From Minwuia thermotolerans (GTDB lineage Bacteria; Pseudomonadota; Alphaproteobacteria; Minwuiales; Minwuiaceae), in NCBI RefSeq assembly GCF_002924445.1, contig NZ_PIGG01000026.1, positions 62,001 to 126,000 of the forward strand: 64,000 nt of DNA, written 5' to 3'. The stretch's first letter is position 1, and each line of letters opens with the position of its first letter. The notes beneath the pieces are model-generated. The model had not been told where the DNA came from. It saw nothing but the letters and a program-made list of their open reading frames with translations, and made no database searches. Made by a program: the position numbers and the translations under genes. Positions 1 to 9,982 of this stretch are shown here, piece after piece.

Positions 1-1
1 G

Positions 2-421
2 CAGGCCAACGGCCTGATGGACACGCCGGGACGCGAGTTCTACACGCGCTACCCGAAGACCTGGGTGCTGTCGGGCGACAATATCGACGCCGGGCGCTGG
101 GCGCTGGCGCCGTCGAACCTGCGCTTCGAGATGGTGCCGCTGTCGAACCCCTTTCGCTGGCTCTCGGGCGACTCGGTGGATGTACGCGTGCTCTACGAGG
201 GCCAGCCGCTCGAAGGCGTGCTCGTCACCACCTTCACCAAATCGAGCCAGGGCCGCATCGGCGCGGTCCGCTCCGGCCCGGACGGTGTGGCGAGGATTTC
301 GATCGACCGGCCGGGGCGCTGGCTGGCGGCGGCGGTGCACATGATCCCCGCCGAGGGCCGCCCCGACATCGACTGGGAAAGCTTCTGGACCAGCTTCACC
401 ATCGACGTGCCGGCGGAGTGA
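2..421 (+). CDS. DUF4198 domain-containing protein (C-terminal part)
   Basis: The reading frame is open from the window edge, so the N-terminus and any signal peptide are missing. The visible part has a beta-rich pattern: PLSNPF early on, then a segment VRVLYEGQPLEGVLVTTF, then a GPDGVARISIDRPGRW segment and a final FWTSFTIDVP strand. This matches the end of DUF4198 proteins, periplasmic proteins related to NikM-like nickel/cobalt uptake components, where the added-domain and GxWxxxA-like parts are typical. The metal role is known only for some relatives and is inference here. The gene ends facing the GMC oxidoreductase gene; the short convergent gap (422-477) holds nothing I can name. Confidence 0.65.
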   Translation, partial: QANGLMDTPGREFYTRYPKTWVLSGDNIDAGRWALAPSNLRFEMVPLSNPFRWLSGDSVDVRVLYEGQPLEGVLVTTFTKSSQGRIGAVRSGPDGVARISIDRPGRWLAAAVHMIPAEGRPDIDWESFWTSFTIDVPAE

Positions 422-477
422 TGCCACCCATGCGGCGTCCCGGGGTCTTGGATCGTGTCCAGAGACGCTCTTCGGGG

Positions 478-2106
478 TCACCCCCTCAGCACGTACTCTG
501 CGCCCTTCTCGGCGATCATGATTGTCGGCGTGTTGGTGTTGCCCGAGGTGATCGTCGGCATCACCGAGGCGTCGATCACGCGCAGGCCCTCGAGGCCGAT
601 GACGCGCAGCCGCTCGTCGACCACCGCCTGCCCGTCGTCCGCGCGGCCCATCTTCGCCGTGCCGACGGGATGGAAGATCGTCGTGCCGATGTCGCCCGCC
701 GCCTGGGCCAGGGCCGCATCGTCGTCGCCGACGCCGGGGCCGGGCAGCAACTCCTCGGGCTCGAACTGCAGCATCGCGGGCTGCCGCATCAGCTTTCGCG
801 TCACCCGGATCGCGTCCGCGGCGACCTGCCGGTCCTCCGCCGTCGCTAGGTAGTTGGGCGCGATCAGCGGGTGGTCTTCCGGCTTCGGTGAGCGGATGCG
901 GATCGTGCCCCGGCTGGTCGGCTGCAGGTTGCAGGCGCTGACCGTGATCGCGGGGAAGCGGTGCAGCGGGTCGCCGAACTTGTCGAGCGACAGCGGCTGG
1001 ACGTGGAACTGGATGTTGGCGCGGTCCCGAGACGGGTCGGAGCGGGTGAAGATGCCGAGCTGCGACGGCGCCATGGTTAGCGGGCCTTTGCGGAACAGCG
1101 CGTATTCCAGACCCATCGCCGCGCGGCCGATCAGCGAGTGATAGGTCTCGTTCAGCGTCTTGACGCCGTGGACCTTGTAGATCGCGCGCTGCTGCAGGTG
1201 ATCCTGCAGGTTGCGGCCGACGCCCTGGCGGTCGGCGATGACGTCGATGCCGTGCTCGCCGAGCCATTCCGCAGGCCCCACGCCGGAGAGCTGGAGGATC
1301 TGCACCGAGCCGATGGCGCCGGCGGACAGAATCACCTCGCCCCGCGCCTTCGCCATGTATTCCGCGCCGTCGCGGCGAAACCGCACGCCCACCGCCCGCC
1401 GGCCCTCGAAGGCGACGCGCTCGACGGTGACGCCGGTCTCCACGCGCAGGTTCGGGCGGCGCATCACGGGCTTCAGGAAGGCGCGGGCCGCCGAGACGCG
1501 GACGCCGCGCCTCTGATTGACGTGGAAGTAGCTGACGCCCTCGTTGTCGCCGGTGTTGAAGTCGGGGATCCGGCTGACGCCCATCTGCTCGGCGGCGTCC
1601 TCCACCGCATCCAGCACCTTCCAGGAGACGCGGGGCGGCTCGACCCGCCATTCGCCGCCCGTGCCGTGATGTTCGTTCGGTCCCAGGAAATGGTCCTCGA
1701 TCCGGCGGAAGACCGGCTGCACGTCCTCCCAGTCCCAGCCGTCGAGGCCGAGCTGGCGCCAGTGGCGGTAGTCGTCCGCCTGGCCGCGCATGGAGATCAT
1801 GGCGTTGATGGCGGAACTGCCGCCCAGCGCCTTGCCGCGCGGATAGATCAGGCTGCGCCCGTTGAGTCCGGCCTCGGCCTCGGTCTTGTAAAGCCAGTCC
1901 GAGCGCGGATTGCCGATGGCGAACAGATAGCCGACGGGGATGTGGAACCAGATCCAGTTGTCCCTGCCGCCGCCCTCCAGCACCAGCACCCGGTTCTTCG
2001 GGTCGGCCGACAGCCGGTTGGCGAGTACGCAGCCGGCCGAGCCTGCGCCGACCACGATGTAGTCCCATTCGCCCTCGAAGGACGTGGCCTCGTCTCCGTT
2101 CCCCAT
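478..2106 (-). CDS. GMC family FAD oxidoreductase (choline dehydrogenase-like)
   Basis: A 542-residue flavoprotein that oxidises an alcohol group using bound FAD. The Rossmann FAD motif GAGSAG is at residues 20-25, followed by the acidic LVLEGGG strand end. The GMC signature GKALGGSSAINAM lies near residues 90-105. Near the C-terminus FHPVGTAKMG carries the conserved active-site His and GNTNTP the second active-site residue (Asn, as in many alcohol-acting members). Length fits the choline/alcohol dehydrogenase branch; the substrate cannot be read from sequence. It is divergent from putA across a 65-base gap containing the palindrome GCGCATGCGC (2143-2152). Without betB or betI nearby, a role in betaine synthesis is not supported. 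Confidence 0.9.
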   Translation of the reverse strand: MGNGDEATSFEGEWDYIVVGAGSAGCVLANRLSADPKNRVLVLEGGGRDNWIWFHIPVGYLFAIGNPRSDWLYKTEAEAGLNGRSLIYPRGKALGGSSAINAMISMRGQADDYRHWRQLGLDGWDWEDVQPVFRRIEDHFLGPNEHHGTGGEWRVEPPRVSWKVLDAVEDAAEQMGVSRIPDFNTGDNEGVSYFHVNQRRGVRVSAARAFLKPVMRRPNLRVETGVTVERVAFEGRRAVGVRFRRDGAEYMAKARGEVILSAGAIGSVQILQLSGVGPAEWLGEHGIDVIADRQGVGRNLQDHLQQRAIYKVHGVKTLNETYHSLIGRAAMGLEYALFRKGPLTMAPSQLGIFTRSDPSRDRANIQFHVQPLSLDKFGDPLHRFPAITVSACNLQPTSRGTIRIRSPKPEDHPLIAPNYLATAEDRQVAADAIRVTRKLMRQPAMLQFEPEELLPGPGVGDDDAALAQAAGDIGTTIFHPVGTAKMGRADDGQAVVDERLRVIGLEGLRVIDASVMPTITSGNTNTPTIMIAEKGAEYVLRG

Positions 2107-2171
2107 GGGGGCATTGTCTCAGGCGGCAGGGTACCGTGGCAAGCGCATGCGCGTTTCGCTAGTCTTCCGCC

Positions 2172-5100
2172 ATGACAGAGACGCTCGACGATATCCGCCA
2201 GCGGCTCCGGGCCGCGATCCTGGCCGACGAGGCAGAGACCATCGCGCGGCTGCGCGAGGAAGCGCGGCTGTCGCCGGCGGAACGCGATGCCGTCAGTCAC
2301 CGTGGCGCCGGCCTGGTCCGGTCGGTGCGCGAAGCCGGGCCGCCCGTGGCGCTGGAAGCCTTCCTGTCCGAATACGGCCTGTCGACGCGGGAGGGCGTGG
2401 CGCTGATGTGCCTGGCCGAGGCCATGCTGCGGGTGCCCGACGCCGAAACCATCGATGAACTGATCCGCGACAAGATCGCGCCGCACGACTGGGGCAGCCA
2501 TGTCGGCGATTCAGGTTCCATCCTGGTCAACGCCTCGACCTGGGCGCTGATGCTGACCGGCCGGGTGCTGGAGGACGAGGAGCCGGGCATAGCCGGCGCA
2601 CTGCGCGGGCTGGTCCGGCGCATGGGCGAGCCGGTCATCCGCACGGCGGTCGCCGGCGCCATGAAGGAACTGGGCGGGCAGTTCGTCCTCGGCCAGACGA
2701 TCGAGGAGGCGATGAAGCGCGGCCGGCCCATGGAGGAGAAAGGCTACACCTATTCCTACGACATGCTGGGCGAGGCCGCGCGGACCGAGGCCGACGCCGC
2801 CCGCTACCGGGAAGCCTATCGCAGCGCCATCGCCTCGATCGCGAAGCATGCGAAGTCCGACGAGATCGCCGCCAATCCCGGCATTTCGGTCAAGCTCTCC
2901 GCCCTGCACCCGCGCTACGAGTTCGGCAAGGGCGAAGCGATGATCGGGACGCTGGCGGAACGGACGCTCGAGCTCGCCCGGCAGGCGGCCCGGGCGAGGA
3001 TCGGCTTCAATATCGACGCCGAGGAGGCCGACCGACTCGACCCCTCGCTGGACGTGATCGAGCGTGTGCTCTCCGATCCGGAACTCGCCGGCTGGGATGG
3101 CTTCAGCGTGGTCGTCCAGGCCTATGGCCAGCGCGCCGGCCCGGTTCTCGACTGGCTTCACGCCCTGGCGGAGAAGCTGGACCGGCGAATCATGGTCCGC
3201 CTGGTCAAGGGCGCCTACTGGGACACCGAGATCAAGCGCGCCCAGGTGATGGGCCTCGACGGCTTCCCCGTGTTCACGCGCAAGATCAACACCGACATCA
3301 GCTACATCGCCAATGCGCGCAAGCTGCTGGAGATGCGCGGCCGTATCTACCCGCAGTTCGCCACACACAACGCCCACACGGCGGCGGCGGTGCTGCACAT
3401 GGCCGGCGACCGCATGGAAGGCTTCGAGTTCCAGCGTCTGCACGGCATGGGGGAGGCGCTGCACGAAGCGATCCGGAAGAAGGACGGCACGCGCTGCCGC
3501 ATCTATGCGCCGGTCGGCAAGCACCGCGACCTGCTGGCCTATCTGGTCCGGCGGCTGCTGGAGAACGGCGCCAACAGCTCCTTCGTCCACCAGATCGCCG
3601 ACACCGAGGTGCCGCCGGAGGAGATCGCGCGCGACCCCTTCGCCGAACTGGAGAAGCTGGAGAGCGTGGCCCATCCGAAGATCGCGCGCGGCACCGATCT
3701 CTACGGCAGGGGCCGGCGCAATTCGAAGGGCTGGGATATCACCGATCCGGCGGACGTCGCCCGCATAGAGGCCGGGCGCGCGCCCTTCGCCTCGCCGCAC
3801 CAGTGGACCGCGGGGGCGGAAGGGATGGTCCGCGGCGTGGTCAATCCGGCCGATCCCGATGATGTGGTGGGCCAGGTGTTCGAGGCCGACGCCGCCATGG
3901 CGAAGGCTGCGGTGGGCCGCGCCATCGACGCGCAGCCCGGCTGGGCCGCGACGCCGGTCGCCGAGCGCGGTGCGATTCTGAACCGCGTCGCCGATCTCTA
4001 CGAAGCGGCGGCCGAGGAGTTCTTCGCCATCGCCGCGCGCGAGGCCGGCAAGACGCCGCTGGACGCCGTCGCCGAGGTCCGCGAGGCGGTCGACTTCCTG
4101 CGCTATTACGCCATGCAGGCCCCCCGCGTGGAACAGGGCACGGCGGCGCGCGGCGTCATCGCCTGCATCAGCCCGTGGAATTTCCCGCTGGCGATCTTCA
4201 CCGGCCAGGTGGCCGCGGCGCTGGCGACCGGCAACGCGGTGATTGCCAAGCCTGCCGAGCAGACGCCGCTGATCGCCGCCCGCGCCGTCGAGGCCATGCA
4301 CGAGGCCGGGGTGCCGGCCGACGTGCTGCAGCTCCTGCCCGGCGACGGCCCGTCGGTGGGCGCGCCGCTGACCGCCGATCCGCGCCTCGCCGGGGTCTGC
4401 TTCACCGGCTCCACCGAGGTCGCCAAACGGATCGAGCGCCAGCTCGCCGAGACCGGCCCGGCGGACGCCATGCTGATCGCCGAGACCGGCGGGCTGAACG
4501 CCATGATCGTGGATTCCACGGCGCTGCCGGAGCAGGCCGTGCGCGACATCCTGGCCAGCGCTTTCCAGAGTGCGGGTCAGCGTTGCTCGGCGTTGCGTGT
4601 GCTCTACGTCCAGGACGACGTCGCCGATACCATGCTGGAAATGCTGTTCGGCGCGATGGATTCGCAGGCGCTCGGCGACCCCTGGTCCTGGGCCACCGAT
4701 GTCGGTCCGGTGATCGACGAAGAGGCCCGCGACGACATCCGGGCCTATGTCGACGCCGCTGAGCAGAAGGGCCGGGTGCTGAAGCGCATGGCCGTGCCCG
4801 AGCGCGGCCTGTTCGTCGGCCCGGCGGCGATCGAGGTCAGCGGAATCGGCGAGATGGAGCGGGAGGTCTTCGGCCCGGTCCTGCACATCGCCCGCTACGA
4901 TGCCGAGAAGGTCGACAGCGTGGTCCGGGAGATCAACGCCCGCGGCTACGGCCTCACCTTCGGCATGCACAGCCGCATCGACCGCCGGGTGCAGGACCTG
5001 GTCGAGGGCGTCCATGTCGGCAATCTCTACGTCAACCGCAACCAGATCGGCGCCATCGTCGGCTGCCAGCCCTTCGGCGGCGAGGGGTTGTCGGGCACGG

Positions 5101-5771
5101 GACCCAAGGCCGGCGGCCCGCACTATCTCCGCCGTTTCCGCCGGGCGGTCGAGGCGCCGCAGGACGCGCCATCAGGCAAGGCCATCGGAGCGGACGATCT
5201 TCGCAAGGCGCTCTCGAAGCTCGATGCCGGCGGCTGGGCCGGTCAGCCGGGGCGGGTGACGGCGCTGCGCAACGCGCTCCGCGGCAGGGCCGAGGAAGCG
5301 ATGGCCGCCGCGGCGGCGCTGGATTGCGGGCCGATCGACCTGCCCGGGCCGACGGGCGAATCCAACCGCTACTGGCTGAACCCGCGAGGGCCCGTGCTGT
5401 GCCTCGGGCCCACGGCGGAGGCGGCGCTGGATCAGGCGGTCCAGGCGCTCCGCATCGGCGCGCCGGCGCTGATGGCGGCGCCCGGGGCCAGGGAAGCCGC
5501 ACAGCCACTGATCGAGGCGAAGCTGCCCGTCGCGGCGCTGGATGGCGAAGCCGACGCGACGGCGCTCGCGGAACTGGAGATCGGCGTTGCGGCCTTCTGC
5601 GGCGGGGCGGACCGGATGCGCGCGCTGAAAAAGGCGCTGGCGGCGCGCGAGGGGCCGATCACGCCGCTGATCGCCGAACGCATCCACCCGGCGGCCTTCG
5701 CCCACGAGCGCGCCATCTGCATCGACACCACCGCCGCCGGCGGCAACGCCCAGCTGCTGGGGAGCGTTTGA
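2172..5771 (+). CDS. putA: Bifunctional proline dehydrogenase / L-glutamate gamma-semialdehyde dehydrogenase PutA
   Basis: Oxidises proline to glutamate in two steps with FAD and NAD+. The first half is the PRODH barrel, with VKLSALHPRYE, RLVKGAYWD and FATHNAHT motifs. The second half is an aldehyde dehydrogenase, with FTGSTEVAKRI, the ETGG glutamate and the catalytic Cys in SAGQRCSALR. Residues from about 1030 to 1199 form a further C-terminal domain, which with the 1199-residue length points to a type-B PutA. The N-terminus starts directly with helical arm sequence and has no ribbon-helix-helix region, so unlike E. coli PutA it should not be its own repressor. The gene stands alone; PutP is not nearby. 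ATG at 2172 follows a short divergent promoter region. Confidence 0.96.
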   Translation: MTETLDDIRQRLRAAILADEAETIARLREEARLSPAERDAVSHRGAGLVRSVREAGPPVALEAFLSEYGLSTREGVALMCLAEAMLRVPDAETIDELIRDKIAPHDWGSHVGDSGSILVNASTWALMLTGRVLEDEEPGIAGALRGLVRRMGEPVIRTAVAGAMKELGGQFVLGQTIEEAMKRGRPMEEKGYTYSYDMLGEAARTEADAARYREAYRSAIASIAKHAKSDEIAANPGISVKLSALHPRYEFGKGEAMIGTLAERTLELARQAARARIGFNIDAEEADRLDPSLDVIERVLSDPELAGWDGFSVVVQAYGQRAGPVLDWLHALAEKLDRRIMVRLVKGAYWDTEIKRAQVMGLDGFPVFTRKINTDISYIANARKLLEMRGRIYPQFATHNAHTAAAVLHMAGDRMEGFEFQRLHGMGEALHEAIRKKDGTRCRIYAPVGKHRDLLAYLVRRLLENGANSSFVHQIADTEVPPEEIARDPFAELEKLESVAHPKIARGTDLYGRGRRNSKGWDITDPADVARIEAGRAPFASPHQWTAGAEGMVRGVVNPADPDDVVGQVFEADAAMAKAAVGRAIDAQPGWAATPVAERGAILNRVADLYEAAAEEFFAIAAREAGKTPLDAVAEVREAVDFLRYYAMQAPRVEQGTAARGVIACISPWNFPLAIFTGQVAAALATGNAVIAKPAEQTPLIAARAVEAMHEAGVPADVLQLLPGDGPSVGAPLTADPRLAGVCFTGSTEVAKRIERQLAETGPADAMLIAETGGLNAMIVDSTALPEQAVRDILASAFQSAGQRCSALRVLYVQDDVADTMLEMLFGAMDSQALGDPWSWATDVGPVIDEEARDDIRAYVDAAEQKGRVLKRMAVPERGLFVGPAAIEVSGIGEMEREVFGPVLHIARYDAEKVDSVVREINARGYGLTFGMHSRIDRRVQDLVEGVHVGNLYVNRNQIGAIVGCQPFGGEGLSGTGPKAGGPHYLRRFRRAVEAPQDAPSGKAIGADDLRKALSKLDAGGWAGQPGRVTALRNALRGRAEEAMAAAAALDCGPIDLPGPTGESNRYWLNPRGPVLCLGPTAEAALDQAVQALRIGAPALMAAPGAREAAQPLIEAKLPVAALDGEADATALAELEIGVAAFCGGADRMRALKKALAAREGPITPLIAERIHPAAFAHERAICIDTTAAGGNAQLLGSV

Positions 5772-5786
5772 CTGCCAATGTCTGCC

Positions 5787-5849
5787 GCCCTTGGACTCGA
5801 TCCAAGGGCCCAGCGAACCGAAAGACTGGATCCTGGGGTCAAGCTCCAG
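5787..5849. repeat. Double-hairpin intergenic element between convergent genes
   Basis: The gap between putA and the SHOCT gene holds an 8-bp perfect stem, GCCCTTGG (5787-5794) with CCAAGGGC (5802-5809), and a second weaker stem CTGGA/TCCAG (5826-5830/5845-5849). Two spaced hairpins at a convergent junction recur at 19088, 37931 and 49264. It probably acts as a two-way terminator; this is inferred from structure and position. Confidence 0.5.
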
Positions 5850-5862
5850 AACGCCGAGTCAG

Positions 5863-6735
5863 TCAGATCCGCGAGAGCAGCTCGGTCTTCTTGGCGTTGT
5901 AGTCCTCGTCCGTCAGCGCGCCCTTGTCGCGCAGTTCGGCCAGCCGCTCGATGGTCCTCAGAACGGAATCGACGTCAGCCAGGGCGGTGGAGGGGCCGGC
6001 GGTCATCGTCGCGGGCGGCGGGGGCGGCGGGGCCGCCCGGGGCGCCTCGGTCCTGGTCTCCTGCGGTGTTTCCGGATCCACACGCGCGGGAGCGTGTTCA
6101 GCCTGCACGCCTGAGTCCTGCCAGGAAGCCTGACCGCCGCCGCCCTGGGTCTGGGTCTGGGCCTGGCCGCCGCCGTCGACGCGCGGCAGCTCGACCAGGG
6201 CCAGATTCCCAAACTGGCTCTGGAAGCTCAGCGACGACAGGCCGCCGCCGGACTGGCTCTGGGAGACGCCGCCGATATTGTGCTCGCGGGTGTCGAACAG
6301 GAAGACGCGCTCGCCCAGCTTTACCGCCAGCCGCCGCGTGGACGGAAAGACGGCGTAGGCGATGTCGTTCTGGCCGCCGGTGGCGCTCGGCTGGCCCAGC
6401 CCGTCGGGCCACCAGCCATGGCTCTGGCCCATCATCCCCATGGACGTGGTCTTCGGCGCCTCGACCAGCCGTTCGGCGTTCATCTGGCCGGCGAGGTCGC
6501 TGGCAAGGCCGGCGACGGTCGCCTGAAGCCCGTGATTGAACATGTCGCCGACCATGGTCATGCCGCCGGCCAGCCACTGGCCGCTGCCGCCCAGTTCGGG
6601 AATGTTGAATTGCGCCATGGTGCCGCCGCCGCGGACCAGCGCGTGCAGCATGGCTTCGGCCGTCTGCTCGGAGACGCCGTATCGCCCGGCCGCCTCGCGC
6701 ACCGCCCGACGGCCGGCCTCGGTCAGTCCGCTCAT
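5863..6735 (-). CDS. SHOCT domain-containing protein
   Basis: About 290 residues. The C-terminal 40 residues, beginning LADVDSVLRTIERLAELRDKG and continuing with LTDEDYNAKKTELL, are a clear SHOCT helical pair, a short oligomerisation module. The N-terminal third is helical; the middle has Gly/Gln-rich and Pro/Ala-rich stretches that look disordered. The upstream part contains a segment (AVFPSTRRLAVKLGERVFLFDTREH) resembling a small beta domain. I chose the ATG at 6735 because GGAGG precedes it; a start 9 codons further up has no such site. It lies downstream of the FAD oxidoreductase on the same strand, 81 bases away. Function is unknown; SHOCT proteins are often membrane or cell-surface associated, but no membrane segment is seen here. 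Confidence 0.75.
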   Translation of the reverse strand: MSGLTEAGRRAVREAAGRYGVSEQTAEAMLHALVRGGGTMAQFNIPELGGSGQWLAGGMTMVGDMFNHGLQATVAGLASDLAGQMNAERLVEAPKTTSMGMMGQSHGWWPDGLGQPSATGGQNDIAYAVFPSTRRLAVKLGERVFLFDTREHNIGGVSQSQSGGGLSSLSFQSQFGNLALVELPRVDGGGQAQTQTQGGGGQASWQDSGVQAEHAPARVDPETPQETRTEAPRAAPPPPPPATMTAGPSTALADVDSVLRTIERLAELRDKGALTDEDYNAKKTELLSRI

Positions 6736-6816
6736 TGTCGCCTCCTCGATGGAATATGGCACGGAGATGAGGCTTCCCCCTGGCGAAGTCCAGCGGGAAG
6801 TTGGGGCCGTCGTTCC

Positions 6817-8100
6817 TCAGACCGCCGTGCCGACCTCCAGCGCCGTGCCGTCGGCGAAGCGGCCGAAGCGGAAGGCGGCAAGGTCGAGGGAAGGTCTGCC
6901 GTCTGCGACGATCTCGCTGACCAGCCGCCCGACGATCGGACCCATGCCGAAGCCGTGGCCGGAAAAGCCGGTGGCGATCACCAGGCCCTGCGGTTCGTCC
7001 ATCGCCTCGATCACCGGCAGCAGGTCGGGCGTCATGTCGATATAGCCGGCCCAGCTCCTGTCGATGCGCGCGGCCTTCAACGCCGGAATCGCCTGTTTCA
7101 GCTCGGCCAGGGCCTCTTCCAGCACCTGCATGTTCGGCTTCGGATCGAGCACGCGATGGCGCAGCAGTTCGTTGGCCAGCGCGGCGTCCGAAAAATGTCC
7201 CATCGCCGTGTCCAGCAGCAGCTTGCGGAAGCGGATGCGGAAGTCGCCGGCGTGCTGGCGGCTGAGTTTCCGGAACGACCGCCCGTGCAGAAGGCTCTGC
7301 ACCATCAGGTCGTGATCGGCGGAACGGCGGGCGAAGTTGACCGTGCCGTCGCGGCGCTGGCGGATGCCGACGCCGGCCCAGATGGCGGACTTCGCGAATT
7401 CGGGCTGCGGATCGGTGCGTCCGACCGAGCCGGTGACCCAGACCTGCGGCAGTTTCAGCCCCAGATGGCTCAGCATCTTCGACGACCAGGCGCCGGTGGT
7501 CAGGACCACTACCGGCGCGCGGATTTCGCCCTGTTCCGTCTCGACGCCGGCGACGCGCCCGCCCTCCCGGATCAGCCGGAAGACGGCGCAGTTCTCCAGG
7601 AACGTGGCGCCGCGGCCCTCGGCGGCGCGCGCCAAGGCCGGTGTGACCTTCGCGGGTTCGGCGTGACCGTCGGAGGGAGTGTAGATGGCGCCGTGTTCGC
7701 CGAAATTCGTGCCCGTGGCGATCCGGTCGATATCGGCGCGGTCGACCATGCGGCTGTCGAGGCCATGCGCCTTCGCGTGATCGAGCCAGCGCCCGAACAT
7801 CGCCCGCTCCGCCTCGTCGCGGAACACGACCATGTTGCCGCCGGCGGTCCACTCCAGGTCGGCGTTCAGTTCCCGCTCCAGCCCGCGCCAGAGGCGGTTG
7901 GCTTCCATCATCAGCGGGATCTCGGCCGGGTCGCGGCCCTGCTGGCGGACGAAGCCCCAGTTGCGGCTGGACTGCTCGCCGGCGATGCGGCCCTTCTCGC
8001 AGACGACGACGTTCAGTCCCCGCGAGGCCATGTAGAAGGCGCTGGCCGCGCCGGCGATTCCGGCGCCGATGACGACGGCGTCGGCCGGCAGGTTGGTCAC
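6817..8100 (-). CDS. FAD-dependent oxidoreductase of the DAO (glycine/D-amino acid oxidase-like) family
   Basis: A 427-residue flavoprotein with the FAD motif GAGIAG at residues 12-17 and the acidic CEKG end of the next strand. The SSRNWGFVRQQGRD segment is shared with DadA/SoxB-like amine oxidases. Near the C-terminus, TGFSGHGFGMGP is the second FAD-binding motif typical of the family. It likely oxidises an amino acid or secondary amine; the substrate is not readable. The start is a GTG whose last two bases overlap the typA stop (GTGA), so it should be translated by coupling from typA. That pairing with a ribosomal GTPase is odd and probably reflects shared transcription rather than shared function. 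Confidence 0.88.
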   Translation of the reverse strand: MTNLPADAVVIGAGIAGAASAFYMASRGLNVVVCEKGRIAGEQSSRNWGFVRQQGRDPAEIPLMMEANRLWRGLERELNADLEWTAGGNMVVFRDEAERAMFGRWLDHAKAHGLDSRMVDRADIDRIATGTNFGEHGAIYTPSDGHAEPAKVTPALARAAEGRGATFLENCAVFRLIREGGRVAGVETEQGEIRAPVVVLTTGAWSSKMLSHLGLKLPQVWVTGSVGRTDPQPEFAKSAIWAGVGIRQRRDGTVNFARRSADHDLMVQSLLHGRSFRKLSRQHAGDFRIRFRKLLLDTAMGHFSDAALANELLRHRVLDPKPNMQVLEEALAELKQAIPALKAARIDRSWAGYIDMTPDLLPVIEAMDEPQGLVIATGFSGHGFGMGPIVGRLVSEIVADGRPSLDLAAFRFGRFADGTALEVGTAV

Positions 8101-9920
8101 GAAGCCGCGCGGCGCTCGAACTTCTTGCGCTCGTGACGGTCCAGGAAGCGCTTGCGCAGGCGGATGTGGTTCGGCGTGACCTCGACCAGCTCGTCGTCGT
8201 CAATATAGGCGATGGCCTGCTCCAGGCTCATCCGGCGCGGCGGGGTGAGGTCGACGGCGTCGTCCTTGCCGGCGGCGCGGATGTTGGTCAGCTTCTTGCC
8301 CTTGAGCGGGTTGACCTCCAGGTCGCCGGAGCGCGCGTTCTCGCCGATGATCATGCCGTCGTAGATGTCCTCGCCGGCGCCGACGAACATGACGCCGCGC
8401 TCCTCCAGGTTCCACAGGGCATAGGCCACCGACCGGCCGGTCTCCAGACTGATCAGCACGCCGTTGCGGCGTCCCTGGATCGGCCCCTTCCAGGGCGCGA
8501 AGCCGTGGAAGACGCGGTTCATGATGCCGGTGCCGCGCGTGTCGGTCAGGAACTCGCCGTGATAGCCGATCAGCCCGCGCGAGGGCGCGACGAAGGTGAT
8601 CCGGGTCCGTCCCTCGCCGGAGGGGCGCATGTCGACCAGCTCGCCCTTGCGGCCGGCCATCTTCTCCACGACGATGCCGGAGAACTCGTCATCGACGTCG
8701 ATGACGACGTCCTCCATCGGCTCGATGCGGTTGCCCAGCTCGTCCTCGCGGAACAGGACGCGGGGCCTGGAGATGGAGAGCTCGAAGCCTTCCCGGCGCA
8801 TGGTCTCGATCAGCACGCCCAGCTGCAGCTCGCCCCGGCCGGCGACCTCGTAGGCGTCCTTGTCGGCCGTCTCGGTCACGCGGATGGCGACGTTGCCTTC
8901 CGCCTCCTTCAGCAGGCGGTCGCGGATGACGCGGCTCTGCACCTTGCCGCCGTCGCGGCCAGCCAGCGGCGAATCGTTGATGCCGAAGGTGACCGCCAGG
9001 GTCGGCGGATCGACCGGCTGGGCCGGGATCGGGTCGGTGACCGTCGGGTCGCAGATGGTGTTGGAGACGCCGGCGGCGGTGACGCCGGCGATGGCGATGA
9101 TGTCGCCCGCGCGCGCCTCGTCGATCGGCGTGCGCTCCAGGCCGTCGAAGCTGAGCAGCTTGGTGACCCGCAGCGTCTCGACCTTCTTCCCGTCGCGGCT
9201 CAGCGCCTGGACGGTCTGGTTGGGGCGGATCGTCCCGTCATAGACCTTGCCGGTCAGCGTGCGGCCCAGGAACGGGTCGGCGTCGAGCAGGCTGGCCAGC
9301 ATGCGGAACGGCTTGGCCGGATCGCCGCCGGGGGCGGGCACATGGCGCATGATCAGCTCGAACAGCGGCTTCAGGTCCCCGCCGCGGTCATCGGGGCTCT
9401 CGGCGGCCCAGCCATCGCGGCCCACGGCGTAGAGCACGGGAAAGTCGAGCTGCTCGTCACTGGCTTCGAGGGCGGCGAACAGGTCGAAGACCTCCTCGTG
9501 GACCGCCTCGGGACGGGCATCGCCGCGGTCGACCTTGTTGACCACGACGATGGGCTTCAGCCCCAGGCCGAGCGCCTTGGAGGTGACGAACTTGGTCTGG
9601 GGCATCGGCCCCTCGGCCGCGTCGACCAACAGGATGACGCCGTCGACCATCGACAGGATGCGCTCCACCTCGCCGCCGAAATCGGCGTGGCCGGGCGTGT
9701 CGACGATGTTGATGCGGGTCTCGCCGTACATCACCGAGGTGCACTTGGCGAGAATGGTGATGCCGCGCTCCTTCTCCAGGTCGCTGGAGTCCATGGCGCG
9801 CTCGGCGATCTGCTGATGCGCCTTGACGGTGCCGGACTGCCGGAAGAGGGCATCCACAAGGGTGGTCTTGCCATGATCGACATGGGCGATGATGGCGATG
9901 TTGCGGCGATCTGTGCTCAT
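8097..9920 (-). CDS. typA: Translational GTPase TypA/BipA
   Basis: A ribosome-binding GTPase of 607 residues, the usual length. The G1 loop AHVDHGKT is at residues 12-19, with ERGITI (switch region), DTPGHADF (G3) and NKVDR (G4) following in order. The later region has the EF-G-like domains and the TypA-specific C-terminal domain, including [19 protein letters not shown]. TypA assists 50S assembly and growth at low temperature or under stress. It is the first gene of a two-gene transcript with the FAD oxidoreductase (GTGA overlap). The start ATG at 9920 gives the canonical [14 protein letters not shown]-terminus. Confidence 0.97.
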   Translation of the reverse strand: MSTDRRNIAIIAHVDHGKTTLVDALFRQSGTVKAHQQIAERAMDSSDLEKERGITILAKCTSVMYGETRINIVDTPGHADFGGEVERILSMVDGVILLVDAAEGPMPQTKFVTSKALGLGLKPIVVVNKVDRGDARPEAVHEEVFDLFAALEASDEQLDFPVLYAVGRDGWAAESPDDRGGDLKPLFELIMRHVPAPGGDPAKPFRMLASLLDADPFLGRTLTGKVYDGTIRPNQTVQALSRDGKKVETLRVTKLLSFDGLERTPIDEARAGDIIAIAGVTAAGVSNTICDPTVTDPIPAQPVDPPTLAVTFGINDSPLAGRDGGKVQSRVIRDRLLKEAEGNVAIRVTETADKDAYEVAGRGELQLGVLIETMRREGFELSISRPRVLFREDELGNRIEPMEDVVIDVDDEFSGIVVEKMAGRKGELVDMRPSGEGRTRITFVAPSRGLIGYHGEFLTDTRGTGIMNRVFHGFAPWKGPIQGRRNGVLISLETGRSVAYALWNLEERGVMFVGAGEDIYDGMIIGENARSGDLEVNPLKGKKLTNIRAAGKDDAVDLTPPRRMSLEQAIAYIDDDELVEVTPNHIRLRKRFLDRHERKKFERRAAS

Positions 9921-9982
9921 GGGCGGCTATGTAGCCCCGGCCCGCGCTTGCTGCAATGCACAAAAGCGGGGGCCACGCCGGA

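Noticed and set aside
422-477. Possible fifth convergent-junction repeat between the DUF4198 and GMC genes
   Set aside because: Only weak 5-bp pairings were seen, far less clear than at 19088 or 49264.
2511-5123. Long open frame on the minus strand, antisense to putA
   Set aside because: It is a mirror of G+C-rich coding sequence; its translation is Arg/Ala/His-rich without any domain, while the plus strand encodes a full PutA.
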